A stretch of 31,226 nt of DNA from the NCBI GenBank assembly GCA_964431495.1, contig CAYSJU010000023.1, positions 1 through 31,226 of the forward strand, in the 5' to 3' direction. The notes under the pieces are model-generated. The model made no database searches and had not been told where the DNA came from. It was given only the letters and a program-made list of their open reading frames with translations. This DNA is from CAYSJU01 sp964431495. Its GTDB lineage: Bacteria; Omnitrophota; Gorgyraeia; Tantalellales; Tantalellaceae. A program made the position numbers and the translations under genes. Shown piece by piece: positions 1 through 8,186 of this stretch; the stretch's first letter is position 1, and each line of letters begins with the position of its first letter.

Positions 1-741
1 AATATATTCTTTCATATCCAACAATTTTATTTTCTTCGTCCTTAACATGCCCTCGAGGGGGGTATCCCTTAAAACGTGCAGGACGTGGAACTTCACCCCG
101 GAGACCGGAAGCGAGGCCACGACCTTTGCCGTTTCAAGTATCTCGGACTCGGTCTCTCCCGGCAGGCCGAGTATAACATGAACACCTACCTTTATGTTCC
201 TTGCCGCGGTCTTATTGATCGCTTCGATTGTCTGCCTGAAAGTATGTTTCCTGTTTATCAGACGGAGGGTCTTATCATGGACCGACTGTAACCCGTATTC
301 CACCCATACTTCGTAATTCTCCGTATAACTCTGTATCAGATCAAGCCTGGCAGTATCAACGCAATCGGGCCGGGTTGATATAGCGAGCGCGACGATATCC
401 GGAAAACCCTTGATCATATCATATGCCTCTTTCAGTTTATCCACTGGCGCGTATGTGTTCGTGGCATTCTGGAAATAGGCGATAAACTTCTCGGCACCGT
501 ACCTTTGCCGCACGAATTCCATGGACTTTTCGATCTGTTCTTCCAGGGACACGGTCTCCCCCGCGAACCTGCTGAAACCCCTTTCATTGCAATACACACA
601 GCCCTCTCGGCTCAATGTCCCGTCTCTGTTCGGACACGTAAATCCCGCGTTCAGGCTCAGCCTGTGGACCCGGGTATTGAATCTTTGGCGCAAATATGTG
701 TTGAACGAATAATATCGCATAGTTCGTAGTTCATTGTTCAT
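1..741 (-). CDS. YhcC-type radical SAM protein (TIGR01212-like), 3' end outside the window
   Basis: I translated the minus strand by hand. It gives an open frame running off the left edge of the window, so only about 247 N-terminal residues are visible. Near the N-terminus is the segment CPNRDGTLSREGCVYC, a C-x11-C-x2-C cluster that matches the iron-sulfur site of the TIGR01212/YhcC radical SAM family rather than the usual C-x3-C-x2-C. Further on are the typical segments YFQNATNTYAP, STRPDC, VEYGLQS and GVHVILGLPGET. Members are presumed to use S-adenosylmethionine radical chemistry, and the substrate is unknown to me. Two starts are possible: ATG at 741, or ATG at 720 giving MRYYSFN. Neither has a Shine-Dalgarno sequence; the residues from 720 fit family N-termini better. 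The gene follows mnmG after about 35 bp that consist of a palindromic repeat, so read-through from mnmG is likely. Confidence 0.85.
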   Translation of the reverse strand, partial: MNNELRTMRYYSFNTYLRQRFNTRVHRLSLNAGFTCPNRDGTLSREGCVYCNERGFSRFAGETVSLEEQIEKSMEFVRQRYGAEKFIAYFQNATNTYAPVDKLKEAYDMIKGFPDIVALAISTRPDCVDTARLDLIQSYTENYEVWVEYGLQSVHDKTLRLINRKHTFRQTIEAINKTAARNIKVGVHVILGLPGETESEILETAKVVASLPVSGVKFHVLHVLRDTPLEGMLRTKKIKLLDMKEYI

Positions 742-749
742 GGAAAATA

Positions 750-801
750 GGAAAATAGGGACAGCGACCATTTTATTAAATGGTCGCTGTCCCTATTTTC
801 C
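750..801 (+). repeat. Palindromic repeat family A, copy 1
   Basis: Perfect inverted repeat with 24-bp arms (750-773 and 778-801) around a 4-base loop. The core is TAGGGACAGCGACCATTT and its complement. It is preceded by a partial repeat of its own end, GGAAAATAGGAAAATAGGG (742-760), which copy 3 also has in the opposite orientation. The mnmG stop codon and last residues lie inside the element. It may fold as a hairpin in the transcript and act as a terminator or RNA-stabilising structure. It could be a non-autonomous REP/MITE-type element. Confidence 0.92.
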
Positions 802-2596
802 CCTTAATCTTGACCATGAGAATAGATATCGCGGCGGGAGTAACGCCGGATATCCTCGAGGCCTGACCCAACGACCGCGGCTTCAGGCGGATCAGTTTCT
901 CTTTTATTTCGTTGGACAAGCCCGAGATCCCGGAATAATCAAGGACTTCCGGTATCCGAATCTTCTCAATATCCTTGAACCTTCTTATTTTTGAAAGCTC
1001 CCTTTCTATATAACCGGTGTATTTTATATTGACTTCCAGCTGGACCTTTTCATAATAAGCCAGACCCGACCTTTTGCCTTCCAGTCGCATTATATCTTCG
1101 TAGGAAATACCGGTCCTTTTAAGGAACCGGGCCATGGTAACGCCCGGAGAGACCCTTATTGAATTCAGCCGCCTCTCTTCCTCCTTCACCCTTGCCACTT
1201 TCCCGCTTATCTCGTCAAGCCGCTGGCTTGTGACAAGGCCAAGTTCATATCCGATACGTGATAAACGCGCGTCCGCGTTGTCTTCACGGATAAGGAGCCT
1301 GTATTCCACCCGGGAAGTGAACATCCTGTAAGGTTCTTTTGTTCCCTTTGTCACAAGGTCGTCTATAAGGACCCCGATATAGGCCTGGGACCTGTCCAAA
1401 ACAACCGGTCCCTCTTTTCTGACTTTCCTGGCAGCGTTTATGCCCGCCATAAGCCCAAGGGCCGCGGCTTCTTCATAACCTGTTGTCCCGTTTATCTGTC
1501 CTGCCATGAAAAGCCCCCGCACTTTCTTTGTCTCCAGTGTGGGACCGAGCTCGGTCGGGTCCACAAAATCATATTCAATGCCATAGGCGGGTTTGTTTAT
1601 CCTGACCTTCTCCAGGCCCCTTATGCTGTGTATCATGCGCTCCTGCACATCCAGCGGCAGACTCGTGGATATACCATTGGGATAATATTCATCCGTGTCC
1701 AGCCCTTCCGGTTCGATAAATACAATATGGGAATCCCTCTCCTGGAACCTGACGATCTTGTCTTCTATGGAAGGACAATAACGCACGCCAGTGGACCTTA
1801 TCTTGCCGGTATATAATGGGGACCTGTCCAGGCCCTCACGTATAATACGATGTGTTTTTTCATTGGTCCGGGTAATAAAACATGACTTTTGAGGCAGGGT
1901 TATCTTTGTTGTTGAAAACGAAAAAGGGATAACCTGCTCATCGCCCTTTTGTTCCTGAAGAACGGAAAAATCTATGCCCTTACCATCGATCCTCGCCGGA
2001 GTCCCTGTCTTTAAAGCGTCGACCCGGAAACCCAGTGAAACGAGATTCTGCGACAATCCGGATGCCGCGGCTTCTCCAAGACGTCCTCCTGGAAAATGTT
2101 CAAGGCCGATATGGATGATACCGTTCATGAACGTCCCTGTGGTAAGTATCACGTTCGGCGCCCGTAAAAGAAGGCCGGTCCCGGTCCTGACCCCACTGGC
2201 ACTGCCGTTATCCACCAGCACTTCCCTGACCTCATCTTCAAGGATGTGCAGACCCTTCTGTCCGGAAAGGCATGCTCTCATGTAATCATTGTATAATTTT
2301 CGATCTATCTGGACCCTTGATGATCTGGCGGCATAACCTTTGGAAGAGTTCAACATGCGGAACTGTATGGCGCTGGCGTCCGCGGCTTTTGCGATCTCAC
2401 CGCCAAGCGCGTCCACCTCTTTCACAAGCTGCCCCTTGCCCACGCCACCGACAGAAGGATTGCATGAAGTGTACCCGATCCTGTCCCTGCTGAAGGTAAT
2501 AAGAAGCGTGCCCGCTCCCATCCGGCTGCACGCCAGAGCCGCCTCGCACCCGGCATGCCCACCGCCTACTATTATAACATCATATTTTTTTTCCAT
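776..2596 (-). CDS. mnmG: tRNA uridine-5-carboxymethylaminomethyl modification enzyme MnmG (GidA)
   Basis: A 606-residue FAD protein. With MnmE it installs the carboxymethylaminomethyl group on U34 of certain tRNAs in the cytoplasm. The N-terminus has the dinucleotide-binding motif VIIVGGGHAGCEAA, followed by SCNPSVGGVGKGQLVKEVDA. The middle holds the CPSIEDKIVRF and GLFMAGQINGTTGYEEAAALG segments that are diagnostic of the family. The C-terminal helical part contains TSRVEYRLLIREDNAD and SGVTPAAISIL, where family members normally end shortly afterwards. Length is close to typical (about 620). The last residues (GKIGTATI) and the TAA stop are encoded by a palindromic repeat arm, so the natural C-terminus has been replaced. 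It starts 13 bp after the DUF6485-type gene, with no clear Shine-Dalgarno sequence, and is probably co-transcribed with it. Confidence 0.97.
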   Translation of the reverse strand: MEKKYDVIIVGGGHAGCEAALACSRMGAGTLLITFSRDRIGYTSCNPSVGGVGKGQLVKEVDALGGEIAKAADASAIQFRMLNSSKGYAARSSRVQIDRKLYNDYMRACLSGQKGLHILEDEVREVLVDNGSASGVRTGTGLLLRAPNVILTTGTFMNGIIHIGLEHFPGGRLGEAAASGLSQNLVSLGFRVDALKTGTPARIDGKGIDFSVLQEQKGDEQVIPFSFSTTKITLPQKSCFITRTNEKTHRIIREGLDRSPLYTGKIRSTGVRYCPSIEDKIVRFQERDSHIVFIEPEGLDTDEYYPNGISTSLPLDVQERMIHSIRGLEKVRINKPAYGIEYDFVDPTELGPTLETKKVRGLFMAGQINGTTGYEEAAALGLMAGINAARKVRKEGPVVLDRSQAYIGVLIDDLVTKGTKEPYRMFTSRVEYRLLIREDNADARLSRIGYELGLVTSQRLDEISGKVARVKEEERRLNSIRVSPGVTMARFLKRTGISYEDIMRLEGKRSGLAYYEKVQLEVNIKYTGYIERELSKIRRFKDIEKIRIPEVLDYSGISGLSNEIKEKLIRLKPRSLGQASRISGVTPAAISILMVKIKGKIGTATI

Positions 2597-2609
2597 GTGT
2601 TACGGGATA

Positions 2610-2807
2610 TTATCTGTTCTGGTACACCTGGATGAACCTCTCGATAGTCCGATCATATGTCTTTTCCACGTCATCGGGAAACAAGCAGGCGGGGAGCTCT
2701 CCAAGGTCAAAGTGATAACGTATGCATTCGCAGCATACGCCTTTCCTGGAACAGGGTTCGTAAGTACAGTTGCATTTTTTTTTGTTCGCGTTTATATTGC
2801 ATTCCAT
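2610..2807 (-). CDS. Small Cys-rich cytosolic protein, DUF6485-like
   Basis: A 65-residue protein with eight cysteines: C3, C12, C14, C19, C25, C26, C28 and C41. The pattern CNCTYEPCSRKGVCCECIRYH followed by GELPACLFP is what I recall for the DUF6485 family of small cysteine-rich proteins. The arrangement suggests metal or iron-sulfur binding, but no function is established that I know of. There is no signal peptide. A strong Shine-Dalgarno sequence (GGGAGGAAATATG) supports the start. It sits directly upstream of mnmG with a 13-bp gap, so the two are probably co-transcribed. Confidence 0.8.
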   Translation of the reverse strand: MECNINANKKKCNCTYEPCSRKGVCCECIRYHFDLGELPACLFPDDVEKTYDRTIERFIQVYQNR

Positions 2808-2826
2808 ATTTCCTCCCGGTTTTTAT

Positions 2827-2876
2827 AGGGGGCGCATTTACCCGACCCTTAGGGGTTCGATAAATCGAACCCCTAC
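2827..2876 (-). repeat. Palindrome pair family B, copy 1 (REP/BIME-like)
   Basis: Two adjacent palindromes. The first (2827-2849) is a degenerate form of the perfect palindrome at 3938-3960, with three differences in 23 positions. The second (2851-2874) is perfect: AGGGGTTCGA, loop TAAA, then TCGAACCCCT. Read on the minus strand it is preceded by GTAG, the head tetranucleotide described for bacterial REP sequences mobilised by RAYT transposases. It occupies most of the gap between the mscS-like gene and the DUF6485-type gene. Confidence 0.88.
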
Positions 2877-2884
2877 ATTCCAGG

Positions 2885-3919
2885 TCACTTTACGATACGA
2901 TACGTCGGGTACGCGAAACTGACGTTTCCCTCTTTTTCGAAATCCGCGAGAATGGCCCGGCAGATAGAATCGTGGCTGGTGCGCCGGCCCCTTGCTTCGA
3001 TCAGGTACCGCAAAGTAAGCTCCACACCGCTGTCCTTGATATCCACATACACGATGGGCGTAAGTTTGCCGTACTTTATCATGTACCGCTTTGCCATGAA
3101 ACTTATCTTCTTTTTGGCGATATTTTCTTTATCGCTCGCTACCCTGTTCCCGTGTTCAAGCATTATCTCTTCGGCGCGTTTCCAGTCGCTTTCAAAAGTT
3201 ATCGGTATTTTTATTTCGTTCCATATGAACTCGAACCCCTGGCTATAATTGTAAGTCTCTTTTTTGAACACGGCGCTGTTCGGCACACTCGCTATCCTGC
3301 CCGTGCTCTGGTCGGCATCCACCCAGTTGCCGATCTCAAGAAGCGAGGTCTGGAAAAGCCGTATATCTATGACATCGCCCTTTATCCCTCCAAGCTCTAT
3401 CCTGTCCCCGACCTCGAACGGGCGCCGCACAAGGATGTGGAACCAGGCGGCGACGCATAACAATACTTCCTGAAGGGCTAACGCTACGCCCGCGCCTATT
3501 ATACTGAGAAACACGGTCACGTTGGTTATACTTTCCATCCATACCAGGGCTATGAACATCAAAGCCAACATGGTGAAAAAATAAACTATATTTTTTCTGA
3601 TAAGATGCCGTGATCTGATGTCCTTTACCTGACGGTTCACGACCTTTACCAGGACAATAACCAGAAAATACGCGATCAGTATTATTAAAAGGGTCTGGCT
3701 GGCTTTTCTCACTAACAGGTTCTGTCTCCTTATTCTGCGGGCCTCCAGGGAGACTGCCTGCTCTTTCTCTTTCGCCTCCGCGGCCGCCGCTATTTCCTGT
3801 TTCGCCTCCCGGGTTGTTACCCCTTTATCCGACCGCGCCCCAGCGTAAAAACAGAATACACCGGATAATATGACGGCCGCGCAAAAAACCGTAATTGCTT
3901 TCAAATAAGTCTTTTTCAT
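2885..3919 (-). CDS. MscS-family mechanosensitive ion channel
   Basis: A 344-residue inner-membrane protein of the small-conductance mechanosensitive channel family, which releases solutes on hypo-osmotic shock. It begins with a hydrophobic segment (about 8-27) that may be a signal peptide or the first helix. An Ala/Glu/Lys-rich stretch follows (about 35-65), then helices at roughly 75-95, 110-130 and 133-165. The last helix and following strand, GAGVALALQEVLL to RRPFEVGDRIELGG, match the pore helix and beta domain of MscS. GDVIDIRLFQTSLLE and VPNSAVFKKETYNYS are also typical. The Shine-Dalgarno sequence is weak. The gene is bracketed on both sides by matching palindrome pairs (2827-2876 and 3938-3992). 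It may have been acquired or moved as a unit, although its codon use does not look strikingly different. Confidence 0.93.
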   Translation of the reverse strand: MKKTYLKAITVFCAAVILSGVFCFYAGARSDKGVTTREAKQEIAAAAEAKEKEQAVSLEARRIRRQNLLVRKASQTLLIILIAYFLVIVLVKVVNRQVKDIRSRHLIRKNIVYFFTMLALMFIALVWMESITNVTVFLSIIGAGVALALQEVLLCVAAWFHILVRRPFEVGDRIELGGIKGDVIDIRLFQTSLLEIGNWVDADQSTGRIASVPNSAVFKKETYNYSQGFEFIWNEIKIPITFESDWKRAEEIMLEHGNRVASDKENIAKKKISFMAKRYMIKYGKLTPIVYVDIKDSGVELTLRYLIEARGRRTSHDSICRAILADFEKEGNVSFAYPTYRIVK

Positions 3920-3937
3920 CTCAACCCGCCTTTTTGC

Positions 3938-3992
3938 AGGGGTCGGATTTATCCGACCCTCCGTTTTGGGGTTTGATAAATCGAACCCCTAC
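3938..3992 (-). repeat. Palindrome pair family B, copy 2 (REP/BIME-like)
   Basis: The first palindrome (3938-3960) is perfect: AGGGGTCGG, centre ATTTA, then TCCGACCCT. The second (3968-3990), GGGGTTTGA then TAAA then TCGAACCCC, has one mismatch and is followed by AC, which reads GTAG at the head on the minus strand. Order and orientation are the same as in the copy at 2827-2876, so the two form a direct repeat around the mscS-like gene. It fills the gap between metH and that gene. Confidence 0.88.
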
Positions 3993-3993
3993 G

Positions 3994-6900
3994 CTAATAC
4001 TCCGCGCGCGCATTATATATTATCATTGCCGTGGTCGACTGTTCCGGGACCATCTGACATTCCCCGGTCAACCTGATACCGAGCCTTTTTTCTATCTCCA
4101 GTATCTTGAATATTTTTTTCTGGTCACGGATGTCCTTCCACAGGGGATAGCCGGGACTGTACCTCTTGCCCTGGCCCTTCAGCAGTTTCAGTTCCAAGCG
4201 TATCCTGTCATGTATATACGCCGCCAGGGCTTCCGCGAGATGCACGCTTAACCCGTGCAGATAAAACACCCGGCTGTATTCTCCTCTTTCACTCAGTTCT
4301 TTTATCGCATCGTTCATCCTGTCACCGATAGTGACCGCCTGAAACGCCACCAGGTCCTGCCCTTCCGCTTCACTCAAGAAGTAATCGGCCAGGGGGCTTT
4401 TTCCGCCTTTCTCAGCGGGCGCAAGATGAATGGTCTCCAATACCTTCTCTTTTTCATCAAGCACCCGCATGTCTCCGCCGGAGACCCGGCACTTGAAATA
4501 TCCGTAGACGGCCCTCATCTCCAGCCATCCTTTGCGCATGATCTCCACCTTGAGTTCGTTCAGCAACTGTCTGTATTCTTTTTCAACAAGACTTTTTTTC
4601 TGCTGCCTGTCCTTAAGCTTGGAGCCCCACGCGACATCAAAAAGCATGTTCTCATCAAGATACCTGAAAACATCATCTATGAAAATATTCGAAACGGAAC
4701 GTATCCCGTAAAAAGGCGGCACCGGGACTTCTTGTTTTGCGCCTTTCGCTTTATATCCCGCACCGGCTTTGTCCGGCTCTTCTGTTACATGAACGGCTTC
4801 TGGAGCCGGCTCAAACTGCTCACTGTATTCCTCCATGATCCTTTTCTTTTCGTCCGGGCCGGTCAAAGCCCGCATTATCTTAAGCCCCGTAAAAGCGTCC
4901 CTAGCATAAAACACGCCGCCTTTATAAACACTTCCGTTCCCGAGAAACGATATCTCCCTGGCGAATCTTTCATTCACGGGCGCCCCTCCGATAAGCACCG
5001 GATACTGGAGCCCGGCGTCGTGCATTGATTGCACACAGGTCTTCATGTGCCGCGCCGTGGAAACAAGCAGGGCGCTCAAGCCAACCGCGTCCACTTTGTT
5101 CCTCTGTGCCTCTCTCACTATTATTTCCACGGGAACCTGTTTACCGAGATCCAGAACCGTGAACCCGTTGTTCTCGAGTATCATCTTCACGAGGTTCTTG
5201 CCTATATCATGGACATCCCCGAATACCGTGGCCAGAAGGACCTTCCCGCGTTTATGGACCCGGTCACCGGGGAGAGATCCCTGAAGGTGCTCGATGGCCT
5301 TCCTCATGACCTCAGCGGATTGAAGCACATACGGAAGGACAAACTCACCTGATTCCAGCTTTTCTCCCACCTGCCGCATCGCGTCCAGTAGGATGTTGTT
5401 TATCATATCCTCGGCATTAATGGTCTTCAGCCCTTCGTCTATAAGCGGGATGATCCCGGCCTTGTTCCGGTCGAACACGCATTTCTTGAGCCTTTCTTCG
5501 ATCGGCAGTTCCTTCTCCTCTGCCGGGGCGATCTTTCCCCTGAGAGTGACCCCTGAAAAATAACCCACAAGATCATTTAAAGCTTCGGGATGTCTGTTGA
5601 ATATCAGGTTCTCTGAAACCTCCCTTTCCTTCTGCGGGATATCAGAATACCCGATCATATCCGCGGGATTCACGATCGCCATGTCAAGCCCGGCCTTGAC
5701 GGCGTAATGTAAAAACAGCGCGTTCAGTGTCTTCCGGGCCTGCTTTTGAAGGCCGAACGAAATATTGCTTACACCCAGGACGGTAAGAACACCGGGAAGC
5801 TCGAGCTTCACGCGTTCTATGGCGTCAAACGTCTCCGTGGCCGCATTCAAATATTCTTTTTCACCGGTACCGAGAGTAAAGGTCAACATATCAAAAATGA
5901 TCCGATGGGGAGCCAGGCCATATTCCTTGACCGCGATATCGTATAACCTGCGCGCAATCGCGACTTTTCGTTCCATGGTCCCGGCCATTCCCTGCTCGTC
6001 TATCACGAGACAGACGACAAAGCCGGCGTGCTCCTTTGCCAGGGAGAAAACCCGTCTCGCCTTTGTCCCACCGTCCTCAAGGTTGACGGAATTAATAAAA
6101 GCCGTCCCCGGATAATCCCGTAAAGCTGCCTCTATTACCTCCGCGTCAGTAGAATCTATCATAAGGGGCACCTGCACGCTCTCGGCAAGCCTTTTGGTCA
6201 AGAGGACCGCGTCCCTTTTTTCCGTGGGTCGCTCCGTAAGAACGCTGCATACGTCCAGCGCCCGCGCCCCGTTCCTCTGCTGGTCCTTGCCCAGTTCGAT
6301 TATCTCGTCAAAATCTTCTTTTAACAGCAACTCTTTCATCTTACGGGATCCCTGGGTATTTATCCTCTCTCCGACTATTATGGGCCGGGGCAAAGCACCC
6401 AGGTCAAATCCCAGGTAAAAGCTGGCACAAAACCTGTTCGCTTTTTTCTCCCGTTTCCGGGAATCCTCAAGGGCTTTACGCATTTCACGGATATGATCGG
6501 GATTTGTCCCGCAGCAACCGCCTATGATATCGAGCCTGTATTCCCGGACGAACCGGCCCATGATCTCTCCCATTTCCCGAGGACCCAATGAATAAACCGT
6601 CCTTCCCTTGACTTCCGCGGGAAGTCCGGCATTGGGGACACATGAGACAAAGACCGGGGAGTTTTCGCTCAGGCATTTGACCGCGCCTTCCATTTCCAGT
6701 GGCCCGGCGCTGCAGTTTATCCCAACAACGTCCGCGCCAAGATAGGCAAGAACGGCCATGGCCGCCGATGTGTCAGTGCCGAGAAGCATCCGGCCGTTAT
6801 TCGCCAGCGTGAACTGCGCCATAAGCACCAGATCCCTTTTCGCTCTTTCAATAGCTTCTTTCGCGCCATTGACCGCGGCCTTCATCTCCAGGAGATCCTG

Positions 6901-7395
6901 TCCTGTTTCCACCAGAAGCGCGTCGGCCCCGCCCGCAATAATACCCGATGCCTGGTAATAAAATATCTTTTTAAGTTCTCCGTAGGTCACATCGCCAAGA
7001 ACCGGATCCGTTGATGAAGGCAATTTACCTGTGGGCCCCATCGTGCCTATGACATACCGCGGGAAGGAAGGAGCGGAAAACTCGTCAGCGACGTCCCGGG
7101 CCAGTTTTGTACCAGCCCTGTTCAGCTCAAAGACCTGGTCTGACAGGCCGTATTCGGCCAGTTTTATGGCGTTTCCGCCGAATGTATTGGTCTCGACCGC
7201 ATCGCTGCCGGCTTCCAGATAATCACTGTGCACTTTACGGATAAGATCGGGCCGTGTAATGGACAAATACTCCATGCACCCCGGCCTGTCCTTGAAGTCA
7301 TCGTCCTTAATACCAAGGGACTGTATATATGTCCCGAACGCTCCGTCAAGCAGGATGGTCTCTTTTTCCAGTTTTTCTCTGAATGATATTGACAT
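3994..7395 (-). CDS. metH: Cobalamin-dependent methionine synthase MetH
   Basis: A 1133-residue cytosolic enzyme that transfers a methyl group from 5-methyltetrahydrofolate to homocysteine through cobalamin. All modules are present in the usual order. The homocysteine-binding domain covers about 1-315, with zinc ligands in GINCSAG (C228) and GGCCGT (C294, C295). The pterin-binding domain is about 330-620. The cobalamin cap and B12-binding domains are about 625-860, with the axial ligand motif DVHDIGKNL (H729). The C-terminal AdoMet-binding reactivation domain is about 890-1133 and ends with TGECQMVPEQSTTAM. The protein is about 90 residues shorter than the E. coli enzyme. It begins 29 bp after batE and has no visible Shine-Dalgarno sequence. 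The gap is too small for a cobalamin or SAM riboswitch, so transcription probably continues from the bat genes. Confidence 0.97.
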   Translation of the reverse strand: MSISFREKLEKETILLDGAFGTYIQSLGIKDDDFKDRPGCMEYLSITRPDLIRKVHSDYLEAGSDAVETNTFGGNAIKLAEYGLSDQVFELNRAGTKLARDVADEFSAPSFPRYVIGTMGPTGKLPSSTDPVLGDVTYGELKKIFYYQASGIIAGGADALLVETGQDLLEMKAAVNGAKEAIERAKRDLVLMAQFTLANNGRMLLGTDTSAAMAVLAYLGADVVGINCSAGPLEMEGAVKCLSENSPVFVSCVPNAGLPAEVKGRTVYSLGPREMGEIMGRFVREYRLDIIGGCCGTNPDHIREMRKALEDSRKREKKANRFCASFYLGFDLGALPRPIIVGERINTQGSRKMKELLLKEDFDEIIELGKDQQRNGARALDVCSVLTERPTEKRDAVLLTKRLAESVQVPLMIDSTDAEVIEAALRDYPGTAFINSVNLEDGGTKARRVFSLAKEHAGFVVCLVIDEQGMAGTMERKVAIARRLYDIAVKEYGLAPHRIIFDMLTFTLGTGEKEYLNAATETFDAIERVKLELPGVLTVLGVSNISFGLQKQARKTLNALFLHYAVKAGLDMAIVNPADMIGYSDIPQKEREVSENLIFNRHPEALNDLVGYFSGVTLRGKIAPAEEKELPIEERLKKCVFDRNKAGIIPLIDEGLKTINAEDMINNILLDAMRQVGEKLESGEFVLPYVLQSAEVMRKAIEHLQGSLPGDRVHKRGKVLLATVFGDVHDIGKNLVKMILENNGFTVLDLGKQVPVEIIVREAQRNKVDAVGLSALLVSTARHMKTCVQSMHDAGLQYPVLIGGAPVNERFAREISFLGNGSVYKGGVFYARDAFTGLKIMRALTGPDEKKRIMEEYSEQFEPAPEAVHVTEEPDKAGAGYKAKGAKQEVPVPPFYGIRSVSNIFIDDVFRYLDENMLFDVAWGSKLKDRQQKKSLVEKEYRQLLNELKVEIMRKGWLEMRAVYGYFKCRVSGGDMRVLDEKEKVLETIHLAPAEKGGKSPLADYFLSEAEGQDLVAFQAVTIGDRMNDAIKELSERGEYSRVFYLHGLSVHLAEALAAYIHDRIRLELKLLKGQGKRYSPGYPLWKDIRDQKKIFKILEIEKRLGIRLTGECQMVPEQSTTAMIIYNARAEY

Positions 7396-7404
7396 TATTG
7401 AAAA

Positions 7405-7424
7405 CGAGAATCGAGAATCAATCT
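7405..7424 (-). repeat. Short degenerate tandem motif between batE and metH
   Basis: On the minus strand the gap reads as two close copies of GATTCTC followed by a degenerate third. It resembles the simple intergenic tracts at 14398-14430 and 29515-29549 in style, although the unit sequence differs. It is short enough to be chance. Confidence 0.4.
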
Positions 7425-8186
7425 CTAAATGATCCCCATGTCTTCCTTGCGCGCCCAGCCGATCTTTCCATCAGCCCGTCTTATCTTATACCAGTCGTCC
7501 TTTTTCTTAAGCACGGTCACTTTCATTCCCTCGTGCAGTTTGAAAAAAACCGTCGCGGAATCAGAGGGACCATAATGGGATTCCACATTGGGAACAATAA
7601 CGATAGCCTCTTTTCCCGTCATTCTTATCTTGTGCCAGGTGATAAACAGGTTGCACATCAAACAGACAAAGACGAGAAGAGCCGCTACGGCAAAACGACG
7701 CCCCGCATAAGGGTAGTAAACCGCGAAGAGGAGGATAACGATGACCAGAATATACAGGCCGGATGAGATCCATAAAAGGCCGTCTGCCGTAAAACTCTTG
7801 TAATATTGCCTTAAGGGGCTCCATTCCCACATGCCACGTTGCGGCAGTACAGGGCCTTTTATCTTTGACATTACGAATCTATAATTAGCGTCACAATCAG
7901 CGTCTCTTGGCATAAGACGTTTGGACCTTTCATAATTGAGTATGGCTTCACCGGGTTTTCCCGCCCTGAAATAGGCGTTCCCCAGGTTATAGTAAATATT
8001 GGAGCTTTCATACCCGGAATTGAGTATTTTTCCGTATTCCTCTATGGCTTCTATATAATTGCCTTTTTCATAAGAATCGTTGCCAGCGTAAAACAAGCGC
8101 TCGGGGTTAACGGGCTCTTCGGCCCGGGCGCTGAACACAGGAGTGAGCACCAACAGCATTGTTATCAATAACCTGACTACTCTCAT
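7425..8186 (-). CDS. batE: BatE-like protein: TPR, membrane helices and SH3b domain
   Basis: A 253-residue protein with a signal peptide (MRVVRLLITMLLVLTPVFSARA). It has two to three tetratricopeptide units at about 28-95 (YNLGNAYFRAGKPGEAILNYERSKRLMP), two membrane helices at about 135-185, and a C-terminal bacterial SH3-like domain of about 60 residues (IVIVPNVESHYGPSDSATVFFKLHEG to GWARKEDMGII). This matches BatE of the Bacteroides aerotolerance operon. TPR modules bind protein partners, and SH3b domains often bind cell-wall material or peptides on the outer face. It overlaps the batD stop by the sequence ATGA, indicating translational coupling. It is the last bat gene before metH. Confidence 0.85.
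   Translation of the reverse strand: MRVVRLLITMLLVLTPVFSARAEEPVNPERLFYAGNDSYEKGNYIEAIEEYGKILNSGYESSNIYYNLGNAYFRAGKPGEAILNYERSKRLMPRDADCDANYRFVMSKIKGPVLPQRGMWEWSPLRQYYKSFTADGLLWISSGLYILVIVILLFAVYYPYAGRRFAVAALLVFVCLMCNLFITWHKIRMTGKEAIVIVPNVESHYGPSDSATVFFKLHEGMKVTVLKKKDDWYKIRRADGKIGWARKEDMGII

Noticed and set aside
2808..2826. TATAAA promoter before the DUF6485-type gene
   Set aside because: The TATAAA on the minus strand is so close to the Shine-Dalgarno sequence that transcription would start within or after it, and no -35 is present.
3240..3919. Frameshifted or truncated MscS
   Set aside because: The frame is continuous, with signal or first helix, pore helix, beta domain and C-terminal domain all present.
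4255..5028. Open frame of 257 codons on the plus strand
   Set aside because: Lies opposite metH, which is fully supported by motifs. The plus-strand frame has no family features or ribosome site.
7396..7424. Cobalamin or SAM riboswitch before metH
   Set aside because: The gap is only 29 bp, far too short, and has no conserved box.
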